Assembly (NCBI GenBank): GCA_965116945.1 | Contig: OZ220734.1 | Span: 1,488,001-1,552,000 of the forward strand | Direction: 5' to 3' | DNA: 64,000 nt | Source of the DNA: Plut-88900 sp965116945 | GTDB taxonomy: Bacteria; Chloroflexota; Dehalococcoidia; Plut-88900 | In this document: positions 18,195 through 25,898 of the stretch, piece by piece | Layout: each line of letters starts with the position of its first letter | Position numbering within the stretch: position 1 is the first letter of the stretch | The notes under the pieces: model-generated | The model's input: the letters and a program-made list of their open reading frames with translations, nothing else | Told to the model about the DNA's origin: nothing | The model's database searches: none | Made by a program: the position numbers and the translations under genes

Positions 18195-18707
18195 CTATTC
18201 CTGCTCCGTCTGGCTGCCCTTGCGGGCGGCTATGGCCATTGCAGGGTCCCTGAGCTGCTGGAGCCCGTAGAGAGTGGCCTTGGAGGTGTTGATCGGGTTT
18301 CCGCTACCAAGGGACTTGGTGAGCACGTCCTTGACACCGGCGGCTTCCAGCACCGCTCTAACGCCGCCACCGGCTATTACGCCGGTACCGGGGCCCGCAG
18401 GTCTGAGGACAACCTTGGCCCCCCCGTACTTGGTGACGATTTCATGGGGGATAGTCGTGTCTTTCAGCAGCACCTTAACTATGTTCTTTTGTGCAATGGT
18501 GTTGCCCTTGCGGACGGCGTCGGGCACGCTGCCGGCCTTACCGAGGCCCACGCCCGCGTGACCGTTTCCATCACCAACCACAACCATGGCGGTGAACCTG
18601 AATCTACGGCCACCCTTTACCACCTTTGCAACCCGGTTGATGTGGACCACACGCTCGGTGAGGTCCAGGTTACGGGTGTCTATCTTCTCTTTCTTGATTC
18701 TAGCCAT
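18195..18707 (-). CDS. rpsE: 30S ribosomal protein S5
   Basis: Decoding-fidelity protein of the 30S subunit. 170 residues with the double-stranded RNA-binding part VVKGGRRFRFTAMVVVGDGN and the S5 signature GVGLGKAGSVPDAVRKG, followed by GTGVIAGGGVRAVLEAAGV. Its ATG overlaps the rplR stop by one base (TAATG). Confidence 0.97.
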   Translation of the reverse strand: MARIKKEKIDTRNLDLTERVVHINRVAKVVKGGRRFRFTAMVVVGDGNGHAGVGLGKAGSVPDAVRKGNTIAQKNIVKVLLKDTTIPHEIVTKYGGAKVVLRPAGPGTGVIAGGGVRAVLEAAGVKDVLTKSLGSGNPINTSKATLYGLQQLRDPAMAIAARKGSQTEQE

Positions 18708-19072
18708 TAAAACTCCAAGCCCCCTTTGCGGGCGCCCTCGGCCAGAGACTGGACCCTGCCGAAATACTGGTAGCCGCCCCGGTCAAATACCACGGTTTTC
18801 ACGCCCTTCTCGGCGGCCCGTGAGGCCACCAGACCCCCGACCAAACCTGCGACTTCTTTCTTAGGCTTGCCTTCGGATTCCTTGGCAACCGGTTCATCCA
18901 GGCTGGAGGCAGCGGCCACGGTCACACCAGTATCGTCGTCGATGACTTGCGCGTATATGTGGTTGAGGCTGCGGAAGATGCTCAGCCTCGGTTTGTCAGT
19001 CGTCCCGGACAGGTTCTTCCTGATGCGGCGACGCCTTCGTAATCTTGCCTGTCTGCGGTCCAGTTTAGCCAT
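18707..19072 (-). CDS. rplR: 50S ribosomal protein L18
   Basis: 5S rRNA-binding protein. 121 residues with the basic N terminus (RRQARLRRRRRIRKNLSG), RLSIFRSLNHIYAQVIDDD and VVFDRGGYQYFGRVQSLAEG, the usual C terminus. Spacing to rplF is 9 bp. Confidence 0.96.
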   Translation of the reverse strand: MAKLDRRQARLRRRRRIRKNLSGTTDKPRLSIFRSLNHIYAQVIDDDTGVTVAAASSLDEPVAKESEGKPKKEVAGLVGGLVASRAAEKGVKTVVFDRGGYQYFGRVQSLAEGARKGGLEF

Positions 19073-19081
19073 TGTATGCCC

Positions 19082-19624
19082 TTAACTCGTGGCGGCCCGT
19101 TTGCCGGGCTTTAGACGCACGTACTCGCCGACATAACGGATACCCTTGCCCTTGTAGGCGTCGGGGGGGCGGATGCGTCGTATCTTCGCCGCAAGCTGCC
19201 CGACTTGCTCCTTGTCAATTCCACTCACGAAAATTCTGTCGTTGCCCTCTACGCTCAGGGTGATCCCTTCGGGGGGAGCTACCTCCACCCGGTGGGAGTA
19301 CCCGACCTGGAGCACCAACGTGTTGCCGTCCATCTGCGCCCTGTATCCAACGCCTACCAGCATGAGGCCCTTTGTGAACCCTTCACTTACGCCATGCACC
19401 ATGTTGGCAATGAGCGTGCGGGTCAGGCCGTGAAGCGACCTGTGTTCGCGCTGATCGGTGGGGCGTGTGACCAGGAGTTGACCGTTGTCCCGGGACACGG
19501 TTAGGTCCGGGTGGTGGCTGTAGGAGAGCTGGCCGCGCGGGCCGGTAACTGTGACGTTACTGTTCTCCATCACTACTTCCACCCCGGACGGGATGGTTAT
19601 CGGCTGTTTTCCTATTCTAGACAT
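19082..19624 (-). CDS. rplF: 50S ribosomal protein L6
   Basis: L6 lies near the factor-binding site of the 50S subunit. 180 residues with two repeats; starts MSRIGKQPITIPSGVEV and has GYSHRVEVAPPEGITLSVEG and the C-terminal signature RRIRPPDAYKGKGIRYVGEY. Standard position between rpsH and rplR. Confidence 0.97.
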   Translation of the reverse strand: MSRIGKQPITIPSGVEVVMENSNVTVTGPRGQLSYSHHPDLTVSRDNGQLLVTRPTDQREHRSLHGLTRTLIANMVHGVSEGFTKGLMLVGVGYRAQMDGNTLVLQVGYSHRVEVAPPEGITLSVEGNDRIFVSGIDKEQVGQLAAKIRRIRPPDAYKGKGIRYVGEYVRLKPGKRAATS

Positions 19625-19658
19625 AATATCTGCTTGTTCACGGATATGGGGCCCGGCG

Positions 19659-20060
19659 CTACCAGACCTGACACATCAACTCTCCCCCGACCTGTTCACG
19701 CCAGGCCCGGGACCCGGTCATCATTCCTTTTGAGGTGGACATGACCGTAATGCCCACGCCTCCGTAGACCCTGGGAATCTCGCCCTTGCCGATGTATACC
19801 CGAAGGCCCGGCTTACTGAGGCGCTTCAGCCCTCTGATGGTGGGCTGGCCTTCGGACTCGTACTTCAGGAGGATTCGGAGGGTGTCTTGGGGCTTGGCAT
19901 TGACCACCTCGTAATCGCTGATGAAGCCCTCGTCCTTGAGGATTCCGGCGATGGCGCTCTTGGTCTTGGACGCAGGCATCGACACCGTGTTGTGCTCAAC
20001 GGCCAAAGCATTCCTGATGCGGGTCAACATGTCGGCGATTGGGTCGGTAACTACTCCCAT
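19659..20060 (-). CDS. rpsH: 30S ribosomal protein S8
   Basis: 16S rRNA central-domain binder, and in some bacteria the repressor of the spc operon. 133 residues from MGVVTDPIADMLTRIRNA; the frame runs 39 codons further upstream through rpsN but without conservation, so the ATG at 20060 is used. C-terminal STSKGMMTGSRAWREQVGGE is the S8 signature region. Confidence 0.96.
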   Translation of the reverse strand: MGVVTDPIADMLTRIRNALAVEHNTVSMPASKTKSAIAGILKDEGFISDYEVVNAKPQDTLRILLKYESEGQPTIRGLKRLSKPGLRVYIGKGEIPRVYGGVGITVMSTSKGMMTGSRAWREQVGGELMCQVW

Positions 20061-20070
20061 AATTTCAGCC

Positions 20071-20256
20071 CTACCAACTCGACTTTCTGACCCCGGGCAA
20101 TTTGCCCTCCAGGGCCAACTCTCTAAAGCAGATGCGGCACAGGCCGAAGTGCCTGATGTATCCCCTGGGACGGCCACAGAGGTTGCACCGGTTGCGGAAT
20201 TGTACGCGGTATTTGGGGGGCTTTCGCCACTTGGCTATCTTGGCTTCTCGGGCCAC
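20071..20256 (-). CDS. rpsN: 30S ribosomal protein S14 type Z
   Basis: Zinc-binding short form of S14, 61 residues, with C24, C27, C40 and C43 in a CxxC-x12-CxxC arrangement and the signature RCNLCGRPRGYIRHFGLCRI. Start is GTG at 20254-20256, since no ATG fits; AGGGAAGGG purines lie upstream. It sits between rplE and rpsH. Confidence 0.96.
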   Translation of the reverse strand: MAREAKIAKWRKPPKYRVQFRNRCNLCGRPRGYIRHFGLCRICFRELALEGKLPGVRKSSW

Positions 20257-20286
20257 GCTACTATTTCCCTTCCCTATGTTTCCCTA

Positions 20287-20919
20287 TCAGGCCGGTCGGG
20301 CGAATGGCATGCCGAACAAGGTCAGCAGCTGCCTCGCCTCTTCATCTGTCTGGGCCGAGGTAACGATGGTCACCTGCAGGCCTCTTTGTCTGTCCATTTT
20401 GTCGTAATCTATTTCCGGGAAGAGCGTTTGCTCGGTAAACCCGAGGCTGTAGTTACCCCTCCCATCGAAGGCGGTGGTTGATACTCCGCGGAAGTCTCGG
20501 ATCCGGGGGAGCGCTGCATTAAGCAGGCGGTCGAGGAATTCGTACATCCTTGCGCCGCGTAGCGTAACCATTGTCCCGATGGCCATGCCATCCCTTATGC
20601 GGAAGTTGGCCACGGACTTCTTGGCCCGGGTCACCACGGGGTGTTGACCGGTAATGGCCTCCAGGTCCTGGGTGGCGGATTCCACGGCCCGCGCATTGGT
20701 GAGGGCCTCGCCCAACCCGATGTTGAGAACAATCTTCTCCACCTTCGGGGCCTGCATCAAATTGGCGTAGCCAAATTGCTCCACCAGGGCCGGTACAATC
20801 TCGTCCTTGTACTGGACCTTGAGCCTGGGCTGGACGCCGTTGGTCGGCGGAGCGGCCGCCTTTTCCCTGGCTTTAGCCCGGGGTTTTCTTTTGGGTTTTA
20901 CTCTATCGTCGCCTGGCAT
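20287..20919 (-). CDS. rplE: 50S ribosomal protein L5 with basic N-terminal extension
   Basis: L5 binds 5S rRNA and contacts P-site tRNA. The conserved core begins near residue 32 (PRLKVQYKDEIVPALVEQFG) and includes VEKIVLNIGLGEA, RDFRGVSTTAFDGRGNYSLG and EIDYDK. The preceding 31 residues are rich in Lys, Arg, Pro and Ala and are absent from ordinary L5 (about 180 residues; 210 here). No internal ATG, GTG or TTG would restore the usual N terminus, so the extension is probably real. It overlaps rplX by 22 bp. Confidence 0.95.
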   Translation of the reverse strand: MPGDDRVKPKRKPRAKAREKAAAPPTNGVQPRLKVQYKDEIVPALVEQFGYANLMQAPKVEKIVLNIGLGEALTNARAVESATQDLEAITGQHPVVTRAKKSVANFRIRDGMAIGTMVTLRGARMYEFLDRLLNAALPRIRDFRGVSTTAFDGRGNYSLGFTEQTLFPEIDYDKMDRQRGLQVTIVTSAQTDEEARQLLTLFGMPFARPA

Positions 20920-21227
20920 AATTTACACACTCTGGGGTACCCACTGCCGGGGTTTGCACTTTGCGGCTGCGACTTATCAGCCAAGGCCTTGGTCGGCTTG
21001 TTGCAAGAGGGGCACACCAGCTTCAGATTGGACATTTGGATAGGCAGTTCCAACTCGATAAGGCCTGCCTGCCTTACGTTGGGTTTGGGCCTCATGGCCT
21101 TTTTTGTGGAGTTGACCTTTTCAACCCAGGCGAGACCATCGGCGGGTTTGATGCGGAATATCCTGCCCCGCTTGCCCTTGTCCTTACCGGCAAGGACTAA
21201 GACTGTATCGTTCTTCCTGATCCTCAA
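20898..21227 (-). CDS. rplX: 50S ribosomal protein L24 with CxxC pair
   Basis: Assembly-initiating 23S rRNA binder with a KOW motif (RKNDTVLVLAGKDKGKRGRI). 109 residues; the C-terminal half carries CPSC and CKLC, a likely zinc site. Start is TTG at 21225-21227 with AAAGG about seven bases upstream. Its last codons overlap the start of rplE by 22 bp in another frame. Confidence 0.95.
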   Translation of the reverse strand: MRIRKNDTVLVLAGKDKGKRGRIFRIKPADGLAWVEKVNSTKKAMRPKPNVRQAGLIELELPIQMSNLKLVCPSCNKPTKALADKSQPQSANPGSGYPRVCKLCQATIE

Positions 21228-21264
21228 TTTGTTACCTTTGGATGCCTGATTGCCGAGCCCCTGG

Positions 21265-21633
21265 CTAGATGACCTCGGGCGCCAGCGATACTATCCTTGT
21301 GAAGTTGCGCTCCCGGAGCTCTCGGGCCACGGGGCCGAAAATTCGCGTGCCTCGGGGGTTCGCCGCGTCACTCAAAATAACCCCGGCGTTTTCGTCGAAA
21401 CGGATGTAGGAACCGTCGGGCCGACGATAGGGCTTTGCGACCCTGACGATGACTGCCCTAACAACATCGCCTTTCTTCACCTGTGCGGCGGGCACGGCCT
21501 GTTTGACCGAAGCCACGATAATCTCTCCAACGGAGGCGTAGCGCTTTCCGGTGCCGCCTGGCACGTTGATGCACTCTATCTCCTTGGCGCCCGAGTTATC
21601 GGCGACCTGGAGGCGGGTTGCGATCCTTATCAT
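21265..21633 (-). CDS. rplN: 50S ribosomal protein L14
   Basis: Conserved 122-residue subunit-interface protein, starting MIRIATRLQVADNSGAKEIE and containing GDVVRAVIVRVAKPYRRPDG and RGTRIFGPVARELRERNFTR. Its ATG shares a base with the rpsQ stop (TAATG). Spacing to rplX is 37 bp. Confidence 0.97.
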   Translation of the reverse strand: MIRIATRLQVADNSGAKEIECINVPGGTGKRYASVGEIIVASVKQAVPAAQVKKGDVVRAVIVRVAKPYRRPDGSYIRFDENAGVILSDAANPRGTRIFGPVARELRERNFTRIVSLAPEVI

Positions 21634-21938
21634 TAGCTGTTGGACCCTTCTGAGGGTGATGTAATGTCCTTGGGCTGGGTCTCGGCGATGTCCATTCGGG
21701 CAAGCACCTCTATAACACGCCAGCGTTTCTCCCTGGAGAGTGGCCGAGTTTCCTCGATGCGGACGGTGTCACCCATCTGGCAGGAGTTGTTGTAGTCGTG
21801 GGCCTTGAACTTGGTTACACGCTTGATGCGCCGCTTGTAAAGGCGGTGGGTGCGGAACCGGTCCACGGACACAACCACGGTCTTGTCCATCTTATTGCTG
21901 ACAACCTGGCCAACGTTTGTCTTGCGAGACTTGTTCAT
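21633..21938 (-). CDS. rpsQ: 30S ribosomal protein S17
   Basis: OB-fold 16S rRNA-binding protein, 101 residues, with GQVVSNKMDKTVVVSVDRFR, KFKAHDYNNSCQMGDTVRIE and ETRPLSREKRWRV. About 15 C-terminal residues (QPKDITSPSEGSNS) extend past the usual end. It overlaps rpmC by 4 bp and rplN by 1 bp. Confidence 0.96.
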   Translation of the reverse strand: MNKSRKTNVGQVVSNKMDKTVVVSVDRFRTHRLYKRRIKRVTKFKAHDYNNSCQMGDTVRIEETRPLSREKRWRVIEVLARMDIAETQPKDITSPSEGSNS

Positions 21939-22138
21939 CTCTGTTCCTGTGCCAGTTCCCGCTCCCGCATGATCGTCTTGAGCCTGGCGATCTTCCTGCG
22001 AATGCGTCTGATCTCTCTGTGATTGGTCAGTTGGTTAGTTGCGCGTCTGAATCTCAAGTTGAAGGTCTCCCTGTAGGAGCTTTCCAGCTCTCTCTGCAGG
22101 TCTACCTCTGACAGGGTTCTAATTTCATTTGCATTCAT
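21935..22138 (-). CDS. rpmC: 50S ribosomal protein L29
   Basis: A 67-residue two-helix protein at the tunnel exit, with LQRELESSYRETFNLRFRRA and NHREIRRIRRKIARLKTIMR. It lies 24 bp after rplP and overlaps rpsQ by 4 bp, in the usual L16-L29-S17 order. Confidence 0.96.
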   Translation of the reverse strand: MNANEIRTLSEVDLQRELESSYRETFNLRFRRATNQLTNHREIRRIRRKIARLKTIMRERELAQEQR

Positions 22139-22162
22139 TTCAAAGTACCTTGCAATCGGGCC

Positions 22163-22579
22163 CTAGAGCAGCTCTTCACGGGAGACGAACCGGGTTGCGA
22201 TGGGCAGCTTGTGAGAAGCTCTTCTCATCGCTTCCTTTGCCGTTTCCTTCTCCACGCCGCCGATTTCAAAGATCATCCGACCCGGCTTTACCACGGCGAC
22301 CCAATGGTCGACGTTGCCCTTGCCGCTGCCCATGCGGGTCTCCAGCGGCTTTGAAGTTACGGGCTTGTCCGGGAAGATGCGGATCCAGATCTGTCCTCCG
22401 CGCCGTACGTGGTGGGTAATGGCGCGTCGGGCAGCTTCAATCTGTCGGTTGGTGACCCAGGCGGTAGACTGCGCCTTCAGGCCAAACTCCCCGAACGAAA
22501 GCCCCGACCCCGCGTGGGCTATGCCCCTACGATGTCCCCGATGGGCTTTCCGAAACTTCACGCGTTTCGGTTGAAGCAT
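22163..22579 (-). CDS. rplP: 50S ribosomal protein L16
   Basis: L16 helps place A-site tRNA. 138 residues starting MLQPKRVKFRKAHRGHRRG, with GLKAQSTAWVTNRQIEAARR and RMGSGKGNVDHWVAVVKPGR. The first 17 codons overlap the end of rpsC by 53 bp in another frame, and its GAGGAG ribosome-binding site is inside rpsC. The N terminus is strongly conserved in the family, so this start is firm. Confidence 0.97.
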   Translation of the reverse strand: MLQPKRVKFRKAHRGHRRGIAHAGSGLSFGEFGLKAQSTAWVTNRQIEAARRAITHHVRRGGQIWIRIFPDKPVTSKPLETRMGSGKGNVDHWVAVVKPGRMIFEIGGVEKETAKEAMRRASHKLPIATRFVSREELL

Positions 22580-23321
22580 TGCTCTCCTCTGCTGTGTCTG
22601 CTACCTGGCCGTTTGTGTCCTCGGTTTCCTCATCCTGCAAGATAGTCACACTGATGGGCGCCATTCGGTCGGCGTCGGTTTGCTTGGGCTCCGGCAGTAT
22701 GTCTCCCTTGTAAATCCAGACCTTCACACCCACGACACCCATGGTGGTGAGCGCCTCTGCTATGCCGTAGTCAATGTTGGCCCGAAGGGTGTGAAGGGGC
22801 ACCCTGCCTTCCATGTGTTTTTCGTCTCGGGCGATCTCCGCCCCGCCGAGCCTGCCGGAGCAGATGACCTTGATTCCTTCGATGCCGGTCTGCATGGACC
22901 GGGTTGCCGCCTGCCGAATGGCTCGACGATAGGACACCCGACGCTCTAATTGGTCGGCAATGTTTCGGGCCACCAGGAATGCATCCTGCTCCGGCTGCGA
23001 AATCTCCTGGATGTTTAACCGGACCCGACGCCCGGTCTTCTTTTCCAGTAGACCCCTGAGCTCGTCAACCCTCTGGCCGCCCCTGCCTATTACTATGCCG
23101 GGTCGAGCCGTGTAGATCGTGGCGATAACCTCGTTGGCGTTTCTTTCGATCTCAACCTTGGAGATCGCCGCGTCGGTGTGGCTCCCAAGTATGGTCTTCC
23201 GTATCGTCATGTCTTCGGAAAGGAGCTTCCGGTACTGGTCTCCCTTGCGGGCGAACCACTTGGCGTCCCAGTCCCGGATAATGCCTAGCCGAAACCCTAT
23301 CGGGTGGGTCTTCTGTCCCAA
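22527..23321 (-). CDS. rpsC: 30S ribosomal protein S3 with acidic C-terminal tail
   Basis: Part of the mRNA entry channel of the 30S subunit. 264 residues: MGQKTHPIGFRLGI at the start, KH domain with VIGRGGQRVDELRGLLEKKT, and the C-terminal domain ending near KVWIYKGDILPE. Residues 229-264 are an extra acidic and Ser-rich tail. The last 17 residues are encoded over the start of rplP in a different frame. Start is TTG at 23319-23321, directly after the rplV TAA and six bases after GGGAGG. Confidence 0.96.
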   Translation of the reverse strand: MGQKTHPIGFRLGIIRDWDAKWFARKGDQYRKLLSEDMTIRKTILGSHTDAAISKVEIERNANEVIATIYTARPGIVIGRGGQRVDELRGLLEKKTGRRVRLNIQEISQPEQDAFLVARNIADQLERRVSYRRAIRQAATRSMQTGIEGIKVICSGRLGGAEIARDEKHMEGRVPLHTLRANIDYGIAEALTTMGVVGVKVWIYKGDILPEPKQTDADRMAPISVTILQDEETEDTNGQVADTAEESNASTETREVSESPSGTS

Positions 23322-23663
23322 TTAGTCCTCCCCGTCCTGGTCCACCACCACGGTAAGGTGGCTGGTGCGCTTGATTATGGGCGCGGCCCTGCCCCGGGGC
23401 TTGGCCTTGAACCTCTTCATTCTGGGCCCTTCGTCTGCGGTAATCTTCACTATCCGGAGCTCGTCACGGGTCATTTCATAGTTGTTCTCGGCGTTGGCCA
23501 CGGCAGATTCCACGGCCTTCCTGACCATCCGCGCCATGGGAATGGGCGTGAACCTCAGGTTGGATATGGCGTCTTCCACCTTCATCCCTCGCACTGTGTC
23601 AATCAGGTTGCGGAGATTCTTCGGGGATACGCCTACGGTTTTGACCCGGGCCTGGACTTCCAA
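23322..23663 (-). CDS. rplV: 50S ribosomal protein L22
   Basis: Lines the peptide exit tunnel. 113 residues, with VKTVGVSPKNLRNLIDTVRG and the signature ITADEGPRMKRFKAKPRGRA followed by KRTSHLTVVV. Start is TTG at 23661-23663; no ATG fits. It abuts rpsC without a spacer. Confidence 0.96.
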   Translation of the reverse strand: MEVQARVKTVGVSPKNLRNLIDTVRGMKVEDAISNLRFTPIPMARMVRKAVESAVANAENNYEMTRDELRIVKITADEGPRMKRFKAKPRGRAAPIIKRTSHLTVVVDQDGED

Positions 23664-23680
23664 TGTTCCGCTCTTTCTCT

Positions 23681-23962
23681 CTACCTTCTACCGGTCTGTT
23701 CCGTTCGACCCATGTGGCCCCTGAATCGCCGGGTCGGCGCGAATTCTCCGAGCTTGTGGCCGACCATGTTTTCGGTCACGAATATGGGCATGTGCCTCTG
23801 TCCGTCGTGAACTGCAATAGTTTGCCCGACCATCTCGGGCACCACCATAGATGCCCGGGACCACGTTTTGATGATTACCTTACGGTTGGCCCCCATGGCC
23901 GCCTCCACCTTCTTCATCAGCTTCGCGTCCACGAAGGGGCCCTTTTTGATCGATCTCGACAT
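23681..23962 (-). CDS. rpsS: 30S ribosomal protein S19
   Basis: Head protein near the A-site finger, 93 residues, MSRSIKKGPFVDAKLMKKVE through IAVHDGQRHMPIFVTENMVG and LGEFAPTRRFRGHMG. The frame is open for 89 codons upstream inside rplB, but only the ATG at 23962 fits the family. It follows rplB by 2 bp. Confidence 0.97.
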   Translation of the reverse strand: MSRSIKKGPFVDAKLMKKVEAAMGANRKVIIKTWSRASMVVPEMVGQTIAVHDGQRHMPIFVTENMVGHKLGEFAPTRRFRGHMGRTEQTGRR

Positions 23963-23964
23963 CG

Positions 23965-24789
23965 CTACTTCCGCCTCCTCACGATCATGTTGTTTGATTT
24001 CTTGTTGCGTCGGGTGCGGTAACCCATAGCCGGTTTGCCCCAGGGGGTCTTGGGCCCGGGCATTCCAACTGGCGATCGGCCCTCGCCGCCGCCGTGCGGA
24101 TGGTCTCTGGGCGACATGGCGGAGCCACGTACCGAGGGTCTCTTGCCCTTCCAGCGGTTGCGGCCGGCCTTGCCCAGTTTCATGTTCTTTTGGTCCGGGT
24201 TGCCCACCTGCCCGATGGTGGCTATGCACTCACTCTCCACCCTGCGCAGCTCACCCGAGGGCAACCTGACCAGGGAGTAGATGCCATCCTTGGCCAGTAG
24301 TTGGGCTGCAGTGCCGCTGCCGCGTACAAGCTGTCCGCCCTTACCGGGTCTGAGTTCAATGTTGTGGATGGTAGTACCGGTCGGGATGACCCTGAGAGGG
24401 AGGGCATTGCCCACTTTGATGGGTGCGTCGGGGCCGGCGGTTATCTCCTGTCCCACCTGCAGGTTCCAGGGTGCCAGGATGTACCGTTTGTCGCCGTCAG
24501 CGTAGTGTATGAGGGCGATACGGGACGTGCGGTTCGGATCGTATTCTACCGAAGCAACCTTGCCGGGAACTCCAGTCTTGTCCCTCTTGAAATCTATGAC
24601 TCGGAGCCTGCGTTTCGCTCCCCCACCCCTGCGGCGAACGGTAATCTTACCGCGTACGTTGCGCCCCGCCTTTTTCTTCAGGGGCTTCAGCAATGCCTTG
24701 TGGGGTTTGCTCCGTGTAATCTCCTCAAAGGAGGAGCCGGTGGCATTCCTTCGCCCGGGAGAAGTCGGTTTATATACCTTGAGGGCCAT
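23965..24789 (-). CDS. rplB: 50S ribosomal protein L2
   Basis: Essential for subunit association and peptidyl-transferase structure. 274 residues with GRITV-type core (RGKITVRRRGGGAKRRLRVI), NIELRPGKGGQLVRGSGTAA and the DHPHGGGEGRSPVG loop containing the conserved histidine. Standard position between rplW and rpsS. Confidence 0.97.
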   Translation of the reverse strand: MALKVYKPTSPGRRNATGSSFEEITRSKPHKALLKPLKKKAGRNVRGKITVRRRGGGAKRRLRVIDFKRDKTGVPGKVASVEYDPNRTSRIALIHYADGDKRYILAPWNLQVGQEITAGPDAPIKVGNALPLRVIPTGTTIHNIELRPGKGGQLVRGSGTAAQLLAKDGIYSLVRLPSGELRRVESECIATIGQVGNPDQKNMKLGKAGRNRWKGKRPSVRGSAMSPRDHPHGGGEGRSPVGMPGPKTPWGKPAMGYRTRRNKKSNNMIVRRRK

Positions 24790-24821
24790 GAGTTAGTCCT
24801 TGGCTGTAAGACTGCCTGGTC

Positions 24822-25106
24822 CTACACTCCTTCAAATAGTTCTATCTTGTCACCAGGCTTTAGCGTTACTATCGCCTTCTTCCAGGGCGAGGTCTGAATC
24901 CTTCTCCTACCCCGAAACTTCGTCTTGCCGGGCACGGTAATGGTGTTTACGGCAGTGACGGTTACATCGAAGGCTTTTTCGACTGCCGCCTTTATCTGAA
25001 TCTTGTTGGAGTTGGGCATCACCTCGAAGGCGTACTTGTCGCTTTCGTGGAGGATGGTGCTCTTCTCCGTCACTATGGGTCTCTTGAGGACTTGCAGGAG
25101 TTCCAC
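24822..25106 (-). CDS. rplW: 50S ribosomal protein L23
   Basis: Docking site for trigger factor and SRP at the tunnel exit. 94 residues, with LKRPIVTEKSTILHESDKYA and KTKFRGRRRIQTSPWKKAIV. The start is GTG at 25104-25106, three bases after the rplD stop, with AAGGAAG upstream. Confidence 0.95.
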   Translation of the reverse strand: MELLQVLKRPIVTEKSTILHESDKYAFEVMPNSNKIQIKAAVEKAFDVTVTAVNTITVPGKTKFRGRRRIQTSPWKKAIVTLKPGDKIELFEGV

Positions 25107-25109
25107 GGT

Positions 25110-25883
25110 CTATTCTTCCTTGGCCTCGGGTTCGGGCGTGGCCTCCGGCTCAGCGGCCTCGGCTTTAGCCACAGGTTCCACCTTCTTGGCCCGAGGCTTC
25201 CTCTTGGCGGGGGCCTTCTTGGGAGCGGGATCCTCTTCGATGGTCCGTCCCCCGGGGGCCCAAAGGTCCTCGGCTCTCCTGACGGCTTCCAACTCTATGA
25301 CCAGGTGCTCGTGGGAGAGGACGTCATATACGTTCAAATATCGAGCAGGCAATGTCTTGACTCGTTCCAGGTTTCCCGCCGACTTGATCAGGGCTTCTCG
25401 GGGCTCGGGGGTAACAACCAGGACGGACTTTTTGGCATTGAGTGCATCCAGGACCTGCATCATTTCCTTGGTCTTAGGCTGCTCAAAACCGAGATCATCT
25501 ACGATTGCCATGCGTCCGTCAGCGACCATGGCAGAAAGGGCTCCCCTTATTGCCATCCGGCGCATCTTCTTTGGCATGCGCTGCGAGTAGCTCCGAGGCT
25601 GAGGCCCGAAGGCTACCCCTCCACCCCGACGCAATGGCGAGCGGATGCTGCCGGCACGTGCTCGTCCGGTCCCTTTCTGGGGGAAGAGCTTCCGGGTACT
25701 TCCGGCAACGTCTGATCGAGACTTTACCGAGGCCCCGCCGGTCCTGGCATTGGCCTGCTGCCTGACAACCGCCTGATGGATCAGCCCCTTGAGCCTGGTC
25801 GATATAGGCAAGGCAAATAGTCCGTCGTTAAGCTCGACGTCTCTGAGTACCTCTCCTGACCTGTTTTTCAACTGTGCTTTCAT
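25110..25883 (-). CDS. rplD: 50S ribosomal protein L4 with C-terminal Lys/Glu/Ala tail
   Basis: Forms part of the tunnel constriction and in some bacteria represses the S10 operon. 257 residues; the L4 core (SRSDVAGSTRKLFPQKGTGR, GRMAIVDDLGF) ends near residue 215. The remainder, with KKAPAKRKPRAKKVEP and then AEAAEPEATPEPEAKEE, is a low-complexity tail, basic then acidic, not found in ordinary L4 (about 200-210 residues). Three bases separate it from rplW. Confidence 0.95.
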   Translation of the reverse strand: MKAQLKNRSGEVLRDVELNDGLFALPISTRLKGLIHQAVVRQQANARTGGASVKSRSDVAGSTRKLFPQKGTGRARAGSIRSPLRRGGGVAFGPQPRSYSQRMPKKMRRMAIRGALSAMVADGRMAIVDDLGFEQPKTKEMMQVLDALNAKKSVLVVTPEPREALIKSAGNLERVKTLPARYLNVYDVLSHEHLVIELEAVRRAEDLWAPGGRTIEEDPAPKKAPAKRKPRAKKVEPVAKAEAAEPEATPEPEAKEE

Positions 25884-25898
25884 ATGAATCGGTGTTGT

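Noticed and set aside
23963..24229. Long N-terminal extension of S19
   Set aside because: The extra codons lie within rplB and are not part of any known S19; the internal ATG gives the family start.
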